A stretch of DNA of 51,299 nt, from NCBI GenBank assembly GCA_022614695.1, contig JAKEIC010000304.1, forward strand, positions 1-51,299, read 5' to 3'. The stretch comes from Planctomycetales bacterium (GTDB lineage Bacteria > Planctomycetota > JAKEIC01). How positions within the stretch are numbered: position 1 is the first letter of the stretch; the number at the start of each line of letters is the position of its first letter. Made by a program: the position numbers and the translations under genes. The notes under the pieces are model-generated. The model made no database searches. It was not told the DNA's origin and worked only from the letters and a program-made list of their open reading frames with translations. Shown here piece by piece: positions 41,662-51,299 of this stretch.

Positions 41662-42575
41662 GTGAGAAAGCCTCCGGCGCTCGCGCTCTCGTCCCTCTGG
41701 CTCGCGGGTCGAGCCCGGTCCTGGGACGAAGCCCTCGCCTCGGCCGCGCGCCTCGGGTTCGAGTCGTTCGAGTGCCTCCTCCCGGGTCCGGCGGGCGAGA
41801 TGCTGCCCCCGCGCGGGCTCCCGCGGAAGACCGGGGTCCGGGCCGTCGCCGCGGGACCGCTCCCGCGGGCCTACGCCGGGACCCTCCCCGACCCCGTGCG
41901 CCAGCTCGCGGCGAGCCTGGACGCCCCCGCCCGCGAGCGGGCGATCGCGGCGCTCGTCGCCCGGGCTGCGGCGGCGCTCGAGGCGGGGATCCCGCTCCTC
42001 GTGGTCCCCGCGGCCGACGTCGCGGTGCCGGGCCGCGACGACCTCGTCCGGAGGCTCGCGCAGGCGGAGGCGGCGGGGGACCCGGCCGGCCTCGCGAAGG
42101 TCCGGGCGGAGGCGTCTGCGGCGCGCGGGAAGGCCGCGACGGGCGCGCTCGACGCCTTCTGCCGCACGCTTCACTCGGTGGTCCGCGCGCGGCCCGAGAT
42201 CGCCCTCGCGCTCTCGGGGGCCGCCGACATGCTCGAGCTCCCCCACCGCGACGAGGTGGGGCTCGTGCTCGGGGACGTCCGGGCGGCCCGGCTCGGCTAC
42301 TGGCACGACCTCGACGCGGCCGAGGCGCTCGCGGGGCGGGGCGGTCCCGCGGCCTCCACGTGGCTCGGGGCGCTCGCCCCGCATTGCCTCGGGCTGGCCC
42401 TCTCGGACCGCGCGGGCTCGGAGTGCTTCCTCCCCCCCGGGACAGGCCTCGTGGACTGGCGAGCCGTCGCCTCCGACGCGCCCCGCGGCGCCGTCCGGAC
42501 GCTGCGGGTGGACCCGCGCTGGGACGAGGCGGCGCTCCGGACGGCCGTGGACACGCTCGAGACGAGGGGGTTGGC

Positions 42576-42579
<4 letters not shown>
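41662..42579 (+). CDS. TIM-barrel protein (xylose-isomerase/AP-endonuclease-2-like)
   Basis: The 305-residue protein starts at GTG 41662. Motif-like segments fit the sugar isomerase/epimerase barrel: ALSSLWLAGRARSWDEALASA AARLGFESFEC at the N-terminus (start of strand 1 and helix 1), EVGLVLGDVRAARLGYWHDL in the middle and a late helix. Metal ligands are not well conserved, so it may be catalytically degenerate. Substrate unknown. The next gene's ATG overlaps its stop by 4 bases. Confidence 0.65.
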
Positions 42580-45539
<2,960 letters not shown>

Positions 45540-45540
<1 letters not shown>

Positions 45541-45827
45541 TGGGCGGTGCCGAGGAACGTCGTCTCCCCGAGCCGAGCTTCGACGCCCTCGTGGCCGGTC
45601 TCGCGACCCAGGCCCTCCTCGGGATGGGGGCCCTGAAGCCCCCGCCCGGCCACGAGGTCCGGGTGGACCTGGACCACGCCAAGTTCACGATCGAGCTGCT
45701 GCGGATCCTCCGCGAGAGGACGAAGGGGAACCTCTCGGCCGAGGAGGAGTCGGCGCTCGACGAGCTGCTGCACGACCTGAGGATGCGGTATGTGGCCGCA
45801 CTGAGCTCGGCATCCCCAAAGGCGTGA
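45540..45827 (+). CDS. DUF1844 family protein
   Basis: The 95-residue protein matches DUF1844: SFDALVAGLATQALLGMGAL, then DLDHAKFTIELLRILRERTK and LSAEEESALDELLHDLRMRYV. It is all-helical, cytoplasmic and of unknown function, often found beside core-metabolism genes. It starts with the ATG at 45540 overlapping the pyrG stop (TGATG) and overlaps the next gene by 4 bases. Confidence 0.88.
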
Positions 45828-46864
45828 CCACGCGCGCACGGGCGGCGGTGCTCGGGCTGCTCGGGCTCGGGGCCGGGGCTGCGCCCGGCGCCGGGCCCGA
45901 GCAGTTCCGCGTCCCCGCCCTCTGGGAGTACGGCCCGCCGCTCCTCTCGCCCGAGCCGCGGGAGAAGGACCGCAGCCGCGCGCAGAAGGACCCCACCGTG
46001 GTCTTCCACGAGGGGCGCTGGCACGTCTTCATGACGGTGAAGCTCCCCGGGAGGACGGCCATCGAGCACGTCTCGTTCGAGAGGTGGGAGGAAGCGAACG
46101 CGTCGCGGCGGACTCTCCTCGCCGTCTCCGAGAGCCAGTACTTCGGCGCGCCGCAGGTCTTCTACTTCAGGCCGCACGCGAAGTGGTACCTCGTCTACCA
46201 ACTCGGGGTCCACGGCTCGAAGAAGATGTGGGTGGCCTATTCGACGACCGCGGACATCGCCGACCCGGGTTCGTGGACGAAGGCGCGCCCCATCCTCGAC
46301 GGCGGCCCCGACGATCCGCGCGAGGTCGGGGGGCTCGACTACTGGATCGTCTGCGACGCGGCGCGCGCCTATCTCTTCTTCACGAGCCTCGACGGCCGGA
46401 TGTGGCGGCTCTGGACCGACCTCGCCCGGTTCCCCGAGGGCTTCGGCCACTGCGCCGTGGCGCTCCGGGCAGCGCTCTTCGAGGCGAGCCACACCTATCG
46501 GCTGAAGGGGCGCGACCAGTACCTGACGATCGTCGAGGAGAACGGTCAACGCTACTACAAGGCCTACCTCGCCGACCGCCTCGACGGCGAGTGGACCCCG
46601 GTCGCCGACACGGCCGAGAGGCCGTTCGCCGGCTGGAAGAACATCCGGCCCGCGCCGGGGGTCGAGCCCTGGACCGACAACGTGAGCCATGGGGAACTCC
46701 TCCGCGACGGGAACGACGAGACGATGACCGTGGACCCGGGCCGGCTCCGGTTCCTCTTCCAGGGGATGCTCGAGAGCGAGAAGGCCGGGAAGGGGTACGG
46801 GGCGTTCCCGTGGCGGATCGGACTGCTCACGCCGGTGGCGACCGATCCGAAGGGCGGGAAGTAG
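45824..46864 (+). CDS. GH62-like arabinofuranosidase
   Basis: The 346-residue protein has a signal peptide (RAAVLGLLGLGAGAAPGAG) and a five-bladed beta-propeller of the GH62 type: KDPTVVFHEGRWHVFMT (catalytic-base Asp), APQVFYFRPHAKWYLVYQ, LDYWIVCDAARAYLFFTSLD (second key Asp), LFEASHTYRLKGRDQYLTI (catalytic Glu), FAGWKNI and VSHGELLRDGNDETM. GH62 enzymes remove alpha-L-arabinose from xylan. It would act outside the inner membrane. Its place between DUF1844 and thiI is unrelated to nucleotide or LPS metabolism. GTG 45824 overlaps the DUF1844 stop. Confidence 0.82.
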   Translation: MTTRARAAVLGLLGLGAGAAPGAGPEQFRVPALWEYGPPLLSPEPREKDRSRAQKDPTVVFHEGRWHVFMTVKLPGRTAIEHVSFERWEEANASRRTLLAVSESQYFGAPQVFYFRPHAKWYLVYQLGVHGSKKMWVAYSTTADIADPGSWTKARPILDGGPDDPREVGGLDYWIVCDAARAYLFFTSLDGRMWRLWTDLARFPEGFGHCAVALRAALFEASHTYRLKGRDQYLTIVEENGQRYYKAYLADRLDGEWTPVADTAERPFAGWKNIRPAPGVEPWTDNVSHGELLRDGNDETMTVDPGRLRFLFQGMLESEKAGKGYGAFPWRIGLLTPVATDPKGGK

Positions 46865-46874
46865 AATCCCCTCC

Positions 46875-48224
46875 GTGGCCCGCGTCTGCGTCGTCCACTA
46901 CGGCGAGATCGGCGTGAAGGGGAAGAACCGACCCCTCTTCGAGAGGCGGCTGCGGGAGAACCTCGTGGCGGGGCTGCGGGGCTGCGGGGCCGGCTCGGTC
47001 CGGCGAGGGTCGGGGCGGATCGTCGTGGACCTGCCCGACTCGGCCGTCGAGGACGAGGCGCTCGCGCGCGTCTCGGCGATCCCGGGAGTCGTCTGGGCCG
47101 CGGCCGCCGACCTGGTGGACCTCACGGTCGAGGCGATCACGGCGCGCACGGTCGAGGTGGCCGCCGCCGACTCGGCCGCGTCCGCCCGGCCCTTCCGCAT
47201 AGACACCCGGCGCTCGAACAAGCTCTTCCCCGCGAAGTCGGCCGACGTGAACCGCGTCGTCGGCGCCGCCGTCCAGAAGGCGACGGGGCGGCCCGTGGAC
47301 CTCTCGGGCGCCGGCTCCACCTACTCGATCGAGATCGGCGAGAAGGCGGCCTTCGTCTTCACGCGGCGGGTCGAGGGGCCGGGCGGGCTCCCCGTCGGCG
47401 TCTCGGGTCGGCTCGTCGCGCTCGTCTCGGGCGGGCTCGACTCCCCCGTCGCCGCGCACCGGATGATGCGGCGCGGGGCCGAGATCGTCGTCGCCCACTT
47501 CTGGAACGACACGGTCGCCTCGCGCGAGGTCGTCTCGAAGATCGAGGACCTCTGCGCGGCGCTTGCGCGCGCCCAGGGCCGGGTCCCGTACTGGATCGTC
47601 CCGTTCGGGGACCTCCAACGGGCGATCGTCGCGCGGGTGCCGGACAAGTGCCGGATGCTGGTCTACCGGCGCGTCATGTTCCGGCTCGCGGACAGGATCC
47701 GGGACCGCGAGCGCGCCGGCGGGCTCGTCACGGGCGACTCCCTCGGGCAGGTCGCCTCGCAGACCCTCGAGAACATCGGCGTCCTCTACGCTGCCGCGCG
47801 CCCGCCCGTCTTCGCGCCGCTCGCCGGGAGCGACAAGAGCGAGATCGTGGCCGAGGCGCGGAGGATCGGGACCTACGACGTCTCGATCCGGCCCTACCCG
47901 GACTGCTGCAGCTTCCTCGTCGCCGACCACCCGCAGACGCGGGCGACGCTTCCCGAGATCGAGGCGATGGAGGCGTGGGAGATGGGTCCGCTGCTCGACG
48001 CGGCGATGGAGAGGGCGGAGCGGCGCGTGGCCATCCTCGACGCGGCGACACGGCGACACCCTTCGGCAGGCTCAGGGCACGGCGGCGACGCGGAGCGAGG
48101 TGCGAACGGGGACCCGATGCGCGTTGGGAAGGAACAGGAGCCCGGAGGGCGACGAGGGGGGGCGAGCGTCAGCGAGCAACTGGGGGGAGGCGGAGTCCGC
48201 GGAGCCTCCCCCCACCCGAGGTGA
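46875..48224 (+). CDS. thiI: tRNA 4-thiouridine synthetase ThiI with an extra C-terminal tail
   Basis: The 449-residue enzyme has the N-terminal ferredoxin-like start VVHYGEIGVKGKNRP, a THUMP domain at about 60-165, and the PP-loop SGGLDSP (residues 185-191). Later motifs are GDSLGQVASQTLENI and PDCCSFLVADHPQTRA. It adenylates U8 of tRNA and transfers sulfur. The rhodanese domain of E. coli ThiI is absent, as in many bacteria. Residues from about 391 to 449 are Gly/Arg/Ser-rich and are read from a palindromic intergenic-type sequence, so the ancestral stop is probably lost and the last ~60 residues are not functional. Confidence 0.92.
   Translation: MARVCVVHYGEIGVKGKNRPLFERRLRENLVAGLRGCGAGSVRRGSGRIVVDLPDSAVEDEALARVSAIPGVVWAAAADLVDLTVEAITARTVEVAAADSAASARPFRIDTRRSNKLFPAKSADVNRVVGAAVQKATGRPVDLSGAGSTYSIEIGEKAAFVFTRRVEGPGGLPVGVSGRLVALVSGGLDSPVAAHRMMRRGAEIVVAHFWNDTVASREVVSKIEDLCAALARAQGRVPYWIVPFGDLQRAIVARVPDKCRMLVYRRVMFRLADRIRDRERAGGLVTGDSLGQVASQTLENIGVLYAAARPPVFAPLAGSDKSEIVAEARRIGTYDVSIRPYPDCCSFLVADHPQTRATLPEIEAMEAWEMGPLLDAAMERAERRVAILDAATRRHPSAGSGHGGDAERGANGDPMRVGKEQEPGGRRGGASVSEQLGGGGVRGASPHPR
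48061..48078. repeat. Short palindromic-repeat-like motif CTTCGGCAGGCTCAGGGC
   Basis: These 18 bases match, from memory, a short dispersed motif of the form CTTCGrCArGCTCAGGrC seen in many environmental genomes. It sits at the point where the ThiI coding sequence turns into low-quality tail. Confidence 0.45.
48182..48213. terminator. Strong GC hairpin at the thiI end
   Basis: GGGGGGAGGC (48182-48191) and GCCTCCCCCC (48204-48213) form a 10-bp perfect stem with a 12-base loop that contains TCCGCGGA. It lies just before the thiI stop, between convergent genes. No T-tract follows. Confidence 0.55.
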
Positions 48225-48267
48225 GCCGAGGGCCGCTGGCGTAACCACGCCTCCGGCGCGTACCCCC

Positions 48268-48282
48268 GCCGCCGAAGGCGGC
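48268..48282. terminator. Short hairpin GCCGCC GAA GGCGGC
   Basis: Six-bp perfect arms with a GAA loop lie in the convergent gap between thiI and the PDZ gene. It could terminate either transcript; no T-tract. Confidence 0.4.
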
Positions 48283-48328
48283 ACGAGCACGGAGGATGCA
48301 ACGACCGCGGGGGCCGGGCGGGCGTGAG

Positions 48329-49714
48329 CTACCAGCCGACGTGGCCGCGGGCCAGGAGCTGGATCGCGAGGTAGCTCGCCGTCGTCCAGGCGAAGCCGAC
48401 CTGGCGGTCGTTGTTCGAGTGGAGCTTCTGGGTCTCGGCCGTCGGACGGGCGGAGAACGAGCCGTCGGGGCGCCGGGCGGCGAGGAACTCCCGGCGGAAC
48501 GGCTCCTGGAACGCGGCCCAGGTCTTCGCGCCGGCCGCGTGGGCCATCATGCCCCCCGCGAGATAGTGCATGACGGGCGAGACATGCCCCTTGTAGAGGT
48601 CACCGAAACCGCGTGCGGCGAACTTGACCATCCTCTCGTGCATCGGGTGGCGCTCGAGGTACAGCGCCTCGAAGGCGACGGCCGCGCCGGCGGTCCGGCC
48701 GGGGTCCCCCATGCCCTTCTGGCCCTGGCGAGTGCTGTAGCCGACCCCTCCGCCGCTCGAGCAGGCCTCGATGTAGGCGACGGCCCGGTCTATCGGGGCC
48801 TGCGGCACCTCGACGCCGGCCTGCCGCGCGAGACCGAGCGCGAGGAGGCACCAGTTCGACATGATCTCGAGCTCGACGTAGTTGAGCGCGTTCGGCCCCC
48901 CCGGCCCGTGCGCCCACCCCCCGCTCGCCTCCTGGTTCCGGACGATCGCCTGCGCGACCGCGGCGAGCTTCGCCTTCACCTCCGCGTCGGGCGCGCGGCG
49001 GTGGACGAGGCCGAGGAAGGCGCCCCCGTAGCCGAGGGACCAGTTCACCTGGCTCCAGTTCGCGCCGCCGGTCCCCTTCGGGACGGTGCCCTCGTCGCCC
49101 GCGGTCTGGATCACGTAGCGGACGGCGCGCCGGAGGGCGGAGGCGTGGGGTCCGTCGGAGGGGGTGCTGCCGCCGGCGAGGAGGGCCAGGCCGGAGAGCG
49201 AGGTCACGGCCACGTGGCCGTTCTTCCCGCCGAGGTTCGAGGCGAACGACCCGTCGGGCTGCTGCTGGGAGACGATCCAGTCGAGCGACTGCGCGACCAT
49301 CCTCTCGCAACGCTCGCACTTGTGCGGGCACGTCGCCGCGTGCTTCCCCAGCGCTGGGAACGGGACCTTGAGCGTCTCGGGCTTCCCGCCGCGCATCACG
49401 GTCACCGGGAGAACCGGCGACTTCAGCCCCGTCACCGCTTCGATCGCGTCCACGAGGTAGTAGACCGGGTCGGCCCTCCTCGGGAACGGCTGCCCCGCGA
49501 GCGCGACGATCTCGTCTCCGCGCTGGAGCCCCCCGGCCGCCGCGGGGCCGTCGGGGAAGACCCCCGCCACACGGATCCCCTTCCCGTCCGGGAGCGGGTT
49601 CCCCGTCGCGCCGAGGAGCCCCAGGTTCCAGTCGTCCGGCTCCTGCGCCGGCATCCGCGGCGGCGCCTGCACGCCGGGGACCTGGAGGAGGAGCGCGAGG
49701 GCGGCGGCGAGCAC
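48329..49714 (-). CDS. Exported PDZ plus squalene-cyclase-like helical-repeat protein (DUF6288-like)
   Basis: The 461-residue protein has a signal peptide (MLAAALALLLQVPGVQA), a PDZ domain at about 30-115 (GVFPDGPAAAGGLQRGDEIVAL), and from about 140 an alpha-alpha toroid of the prenyltransferase/squalene-oxidase kind with repeats DWIVSQQQPDGSFASN, GHVAVTSLSGLALL, YIQTAGDEGT-like loops and GSFSARP. Cys residues at CPHKCERC may bind metal or form disulfides. It is probably a periplasmic binding or polymer-handling protein, not a cyclase, since no DxDD motif is seen. Start GTG 49714. Confidence 0.82.
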   Translation of the reverse strand: MLAAALALLLQVPGVQAPPRMPAQEPDDWNLGLLGATGNPLPDGKGIRVAGVFPDGPAAAGGLQRGDEIVALAGQPFPRRADPVYYLVDAIEAVTGLKSPVLPVTVMRGGKPETLKVPFPALGKHAATCPHKCERCERMVAQSLDWIVSQQQPDGSFASNLGGKNGHVAVTSLSGLALLAGGSTPSDGPHASALRRAVRYVIQTAGDEGTVPKGTGGANWSQVNWSLGYGGAFLGLVHRRAPDAEVKAKLAAVAQAIVRNQEASGGWAHGPGGPNALNYVELEIMSNWCLLALGLARQAGVEVPQAPIDRAVAYIEACSSGGGVGYSTRQGQKGMGDPGRTAGAAVAFEALYLERHPMHERMVKFAARGFGDLYKGHVSPVMHYLAGGMMAHAAGAKTWAAFQEPFRREFLAARRPDGSFSARPTAETQKLHSNNDRQVGFAWTTASYLAIQLLARGHVGW

Positions 49715-49808
49715 GGAGATGGAAGCCTATCTCGGTGGGGGGCGCGTCGCGAGGTTGAGCGAACCTCCCGAGGGCGGGCATGCAGGGGACGGGACGGATC
49801 CCCCGCCG

Positions 49809-50711
49809 CTATCCATCTCGGAGCTCCGGAGCGCTGATCAGGAAAGTGTCGCGCACTTCGGGTGGGACCTTCCGATCCAGGAACTCCTTGAGGGCGCGGC
49901 GAAGGGGGTCGAGCAGCTCCCGATAGATCTTCTCGCACGCGGCCTCGTACTGCGGGTCGGGATCGGGAGGGCCCGGGAGTTCTTTGGCTTCGGGATCGCC
50001 GGGATGGCGTCGCTCATGCTCGAGGTCTTGTCGTCCCCGTGCGACACAGTAGGAGGCGCTGTGGCGTACGAGCAGCGAGATGAACTCGCGCCGCATGTCC
50101 GGGTCGGGACGGCAACGATCCTCCCATGCCGTCCCGAACTGCTCGGCCCATCGGATGAGTGGGCGGTAGGCGGCGTGAAACGCGGCCCACTGGACATCCT
50201 CCTCGGCCGTCAGGGTTGCAATCTCCAGCCTCAGAGCCTGCTCGAATTCGGGCCGGGTCCTTCCGTACTCGGCGATTCTCTTCTGCGCGATCCGTTCCTC
50301 GATCATCTGGCGCAGCGCCTCGCGCGCCTCGTCTCGCTGGTCGAACGGAATCTCGACCTCGCGCACGGCATCCCGGGCGGCGGGACCGGCGTCGGGCGCT
50401 TCGACCTTCCGGCGATCTCCGGCCTTCGCTTGTTCCAGCCTGCCGAGCCTCTGTTCGATCTCCTCGAGCCGCTTGAGGATGTCGCTGAGCAAGTCTCCTG
50501 GGGGCGGCGCCCCCGGCGGCGGGTCGGCCGTGAGGCCCGGCGGGAGGAGCGCCGCGGCGGGCGACGCCGCCACGGCCGGCGCCGCGGGAGCCGGGGCCGG
50601 CGCGGGGCGGAGCCAGTTCCCGACCGCCAGCCCGCCGGCGAGCGCCGCGAGCACGATTGCCGCCAGCTCCCCCGTGCGGAGCCCGGTCCCGCCCTTCGCC
50701 TCCGATGCCAC
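49809..50711 (-). CDS. Single-pass membrane protein with coiled coil
   Basis: The 300-residue protein starts at GTG 50711. One transmembrane helix lies at about residues 14-33 (ELAAIVLAALAGGLAVGNWL), then an Ala/Pro linker, a coiled coil (LLSDILKRLEEIEQRLGRLEQ at about 75-95, here quoted in part: KRLEEIEQRLGRLEQ), and a helical periplasmic domain with RDEAREALRQMIEERIAQKR and FHAAYRPLIRWAEQFG. No family is recognised. It is divergent from the FHA gene and shares the short promoter region with it. Confidence 0.7.
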   Translation of the reverse strand: MASEAKGGTGLRTGELAAIVLAALAGGLAVGNWLRPAPAPAPAAPAVAASPAAALLPPGLTADPPPGAPPPGDLLSDILKRLEEIEQRLGRLEQAKAGDRRKVEAPDAGPAARDAVREVEIPFDQRDEAREALRQMIEERIAQKRIAEYGRTRPEFEQALRLEIATLTAEEDVQWAAFHAAYRPLIRWAEQFGTAWEDRCRPDPDMRREFISLLVRHSASYCVARGRQDLEHERRHPGDPEAKELPGPPDPDPQYEAACEKIYRELLDPLRRALKEFLDRKVPPEVRDTFLISAPELRDG

Positions 50712-50723
50712 GGCCGCTATTCT
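50695..50723 (+). promoter_or_regulatory. Candidate promoter of the FHA gene overlapping a divergent -10
   Basis: TTCGCC (50695-50700), 17 bases, TATTCT (50718-50723). On the minus strand the same bases read TAGAAT (50724-50719), the candidate -10 of the coiled-coil gene. Confidence 0.4.
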
Positions 50724-50746
50724 ATGACGCGCCAGAGGCGCGTCAT
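50724..50746. promoter_or_regulatory. Perfect 10-bp inverted repeat in the divergent FHA promoter region
   Basis: ATGACGCGCC (50724-50733), AGA, GGCGCGTCAT (50737-50746). It begins one base after the plus -10 and covers the first bases of the FHA start codon, a good place for an operator or a 5' hairpin. Confidence 0.6.
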
Positions 50747-51299
50747 GCCGAAGCTCGTCGCCGAATCCGGGCAGTTCCAGGGGGCCGAGTACCCCCTTGC
50801 CTCAGCCCCCGTCGTCCTCGGGCGGCTCCCCCAGAACGACATCCAGGTGAACGACAACAAGGCCTCGCGCCGGCACACGCGACTGCAGCCGCAGGGCGCC
50901 GACTGGTTCGTCGAGGACCTCCAGTCGTCGAACGGCACCTACCTGAACGGGAAGAAGCTCGCGGGCCCGATGGCGCTCCGTGACGGGGACAAGATCTCGA
51001 TCGGGACGACGATCTACCGGTTCGTCCTGGTCGGCACCGCGACCGGTCCCCCGCCCCCGAAGGTCCCGCTGGCCCCCGCCGCCACGCGCACGGTCCCCGC
51101 GCCCGCCGCCGCCCCGCGCCCTCCCGCGCCCCCTCCGGTTCCCGTTCCCGGTCCCGCAAGGCCCGCGCCAGCCCCTGCCCGTCCCCCCCTCGACGCCGCC
51201 ACCCCGCCGACCGCCCAGATCCCTCTCGGCCGGGCCCCGCCCGCTGCCGTGCCGAAGCCGGTCCCTGCCCCCCCAAGCCTGCGTCCCGCCCCCGCCCCC
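50745..51299 (+). CDS. FHA-domain protein (truncated by window edge)
   Basis: At least 185 codons are open to the window end. Residues about 8-90 are an FHA domain: GRLPQNDIQVND, ASRRHTRLQ, SSNGTYLNGKKL, DKISIGTTIYRFVL. After it comes a long Pro/Ala-rich stretch (APAAAPRPPAPPPVPVPGPA), probably a flexible linker to a domain beyond the window. It should bind phosphothreonine peptides in the cytoplasm. ATG 50745 is preferred; an in-frame ATG at 50724 (seven codons earlier) is an alternative. Family resemblance to the double FHA protein at 13.4 kb is limited to the domain. Confidence 0.85.
   Translation, partial: MPKLVAESGQFQGAEYPLASAPVVLGRLPQNDIQVNDNKASRRHTRLQPQGADWFVEDLQSSNGTYLNGKKLAGPMALRDGDKISIGTTIYRFVLVGTATGPPPPKVPLAPAATRTVPAPAAAPRPPAPPPVPVPGPARPAPAPARPPLDAATPPTAQIPLGRAPPAAVPKPVPAPPSLRPAPAP

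Noticed and set aside
41750..41775. GGTTCGAGTC-like tRNA T-arm
   Set aside because: It lies inside the TIM-barrel coding region and no acceptor stem, anticodon arm or D-arm fits around it.

Overview
The window is about 51 kb of very GC-rich DNA with nearly gapless coding on both strands. It contains no rRNA, tRNA, CRISPR array, insertion sequence or phage genes. The gene content points to a diderm, Planctomycetota-like bacterium: stacked TPR and FHA proteins, a TPR protein fused to RNA polymerase alpha C-terminal domains, cyclophilins with signal peptides, a PDZ/squalene-cyclase-like exported protein, and kdsB (KDO activation, so LPS). This assignment comes from family recollection, not a database search. 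GTG starts and 1-4 base overlaps are common. Several intergenic gaps carry recognisable sigma70-type promoters (TTGACA/TTGnnn, 16-18 bp, TATAAT-like), some placing the start only a few bases after the predicted transcription start.

Layout. 1-8.5 kb holds unlinked genes: the tail of a TPR gene, an EamA transporter, a HAD phosphatase, a 19-repeat TPR protein whose repeats are still similar at DNA level, an alkyltransferase-like (ATL) DNA-repair protein, two hypotheticals, and an HNH endonuclease gene broken by one frameshift. 8.7-19.6 kb is a long plus-strand block: an ABC transporter (ATPase, permease, TPR protein), then, behind its own promoter, the TPR/alpha-CTD protein, ruvA, a double-FHA membrane protein, an M48 membrane protease and gyrA. 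19.6-24.8 kb is a minus-strand cluster: aspartate kinase, a TMTC-like membrane/TPR protein, an exported protein and a GspK-like pseudopilin. 25-28 kb has a LeuA/homocitrate-synthase-type enzyme and a LeuB-type dehydrogenase flanking a small lysine/alanine-rich protein, then a cyclophilin and a HEAT-like lipoprotein.

29.4-35.7 kb holds a small membrane protein, a four-helix-bundle (23S IVS-type) gene bracketed by two related palindromic sequences, and a minus-strand fatty-acid/short-chain acyl-CoA operon (3-hydroxyacyl-CoA dehydrogenase, crotonase, thiolase) with two paralogous exported cyclophilins inserted in it. 35.9-41.6 kb carries an outer-membrane-barrel-like protein and a minus-strand cluster with a five-haem cytochrome, an exported HExxH protein and a DUF4375 protein. 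41.7-48.2 kb is a tightly overlapped plus-strand operon: TIM-barrel protein, lipoprotein, kdsB, pyrG, DUF1844, a GH62-like arabinofuranosidase and thiI. pyrG makes the CTP that kdsB consumes. The window ends with a PDZ/cyclase-like exported protein, a coiled-coil membrane protein and a truncated FHA gene.

Most interesting points: the four-helix-bundle locus with paired structured flanks, the alpha-CTD fusion, dispersed GAGCAC/GAGTAC hexamer arrays (one just upstream of a gene that seems to lack a normal start codon), an inverted repeat spanning the lysC promoter and start codon, and GyrA with unusual residues at both classical quinolone positions.
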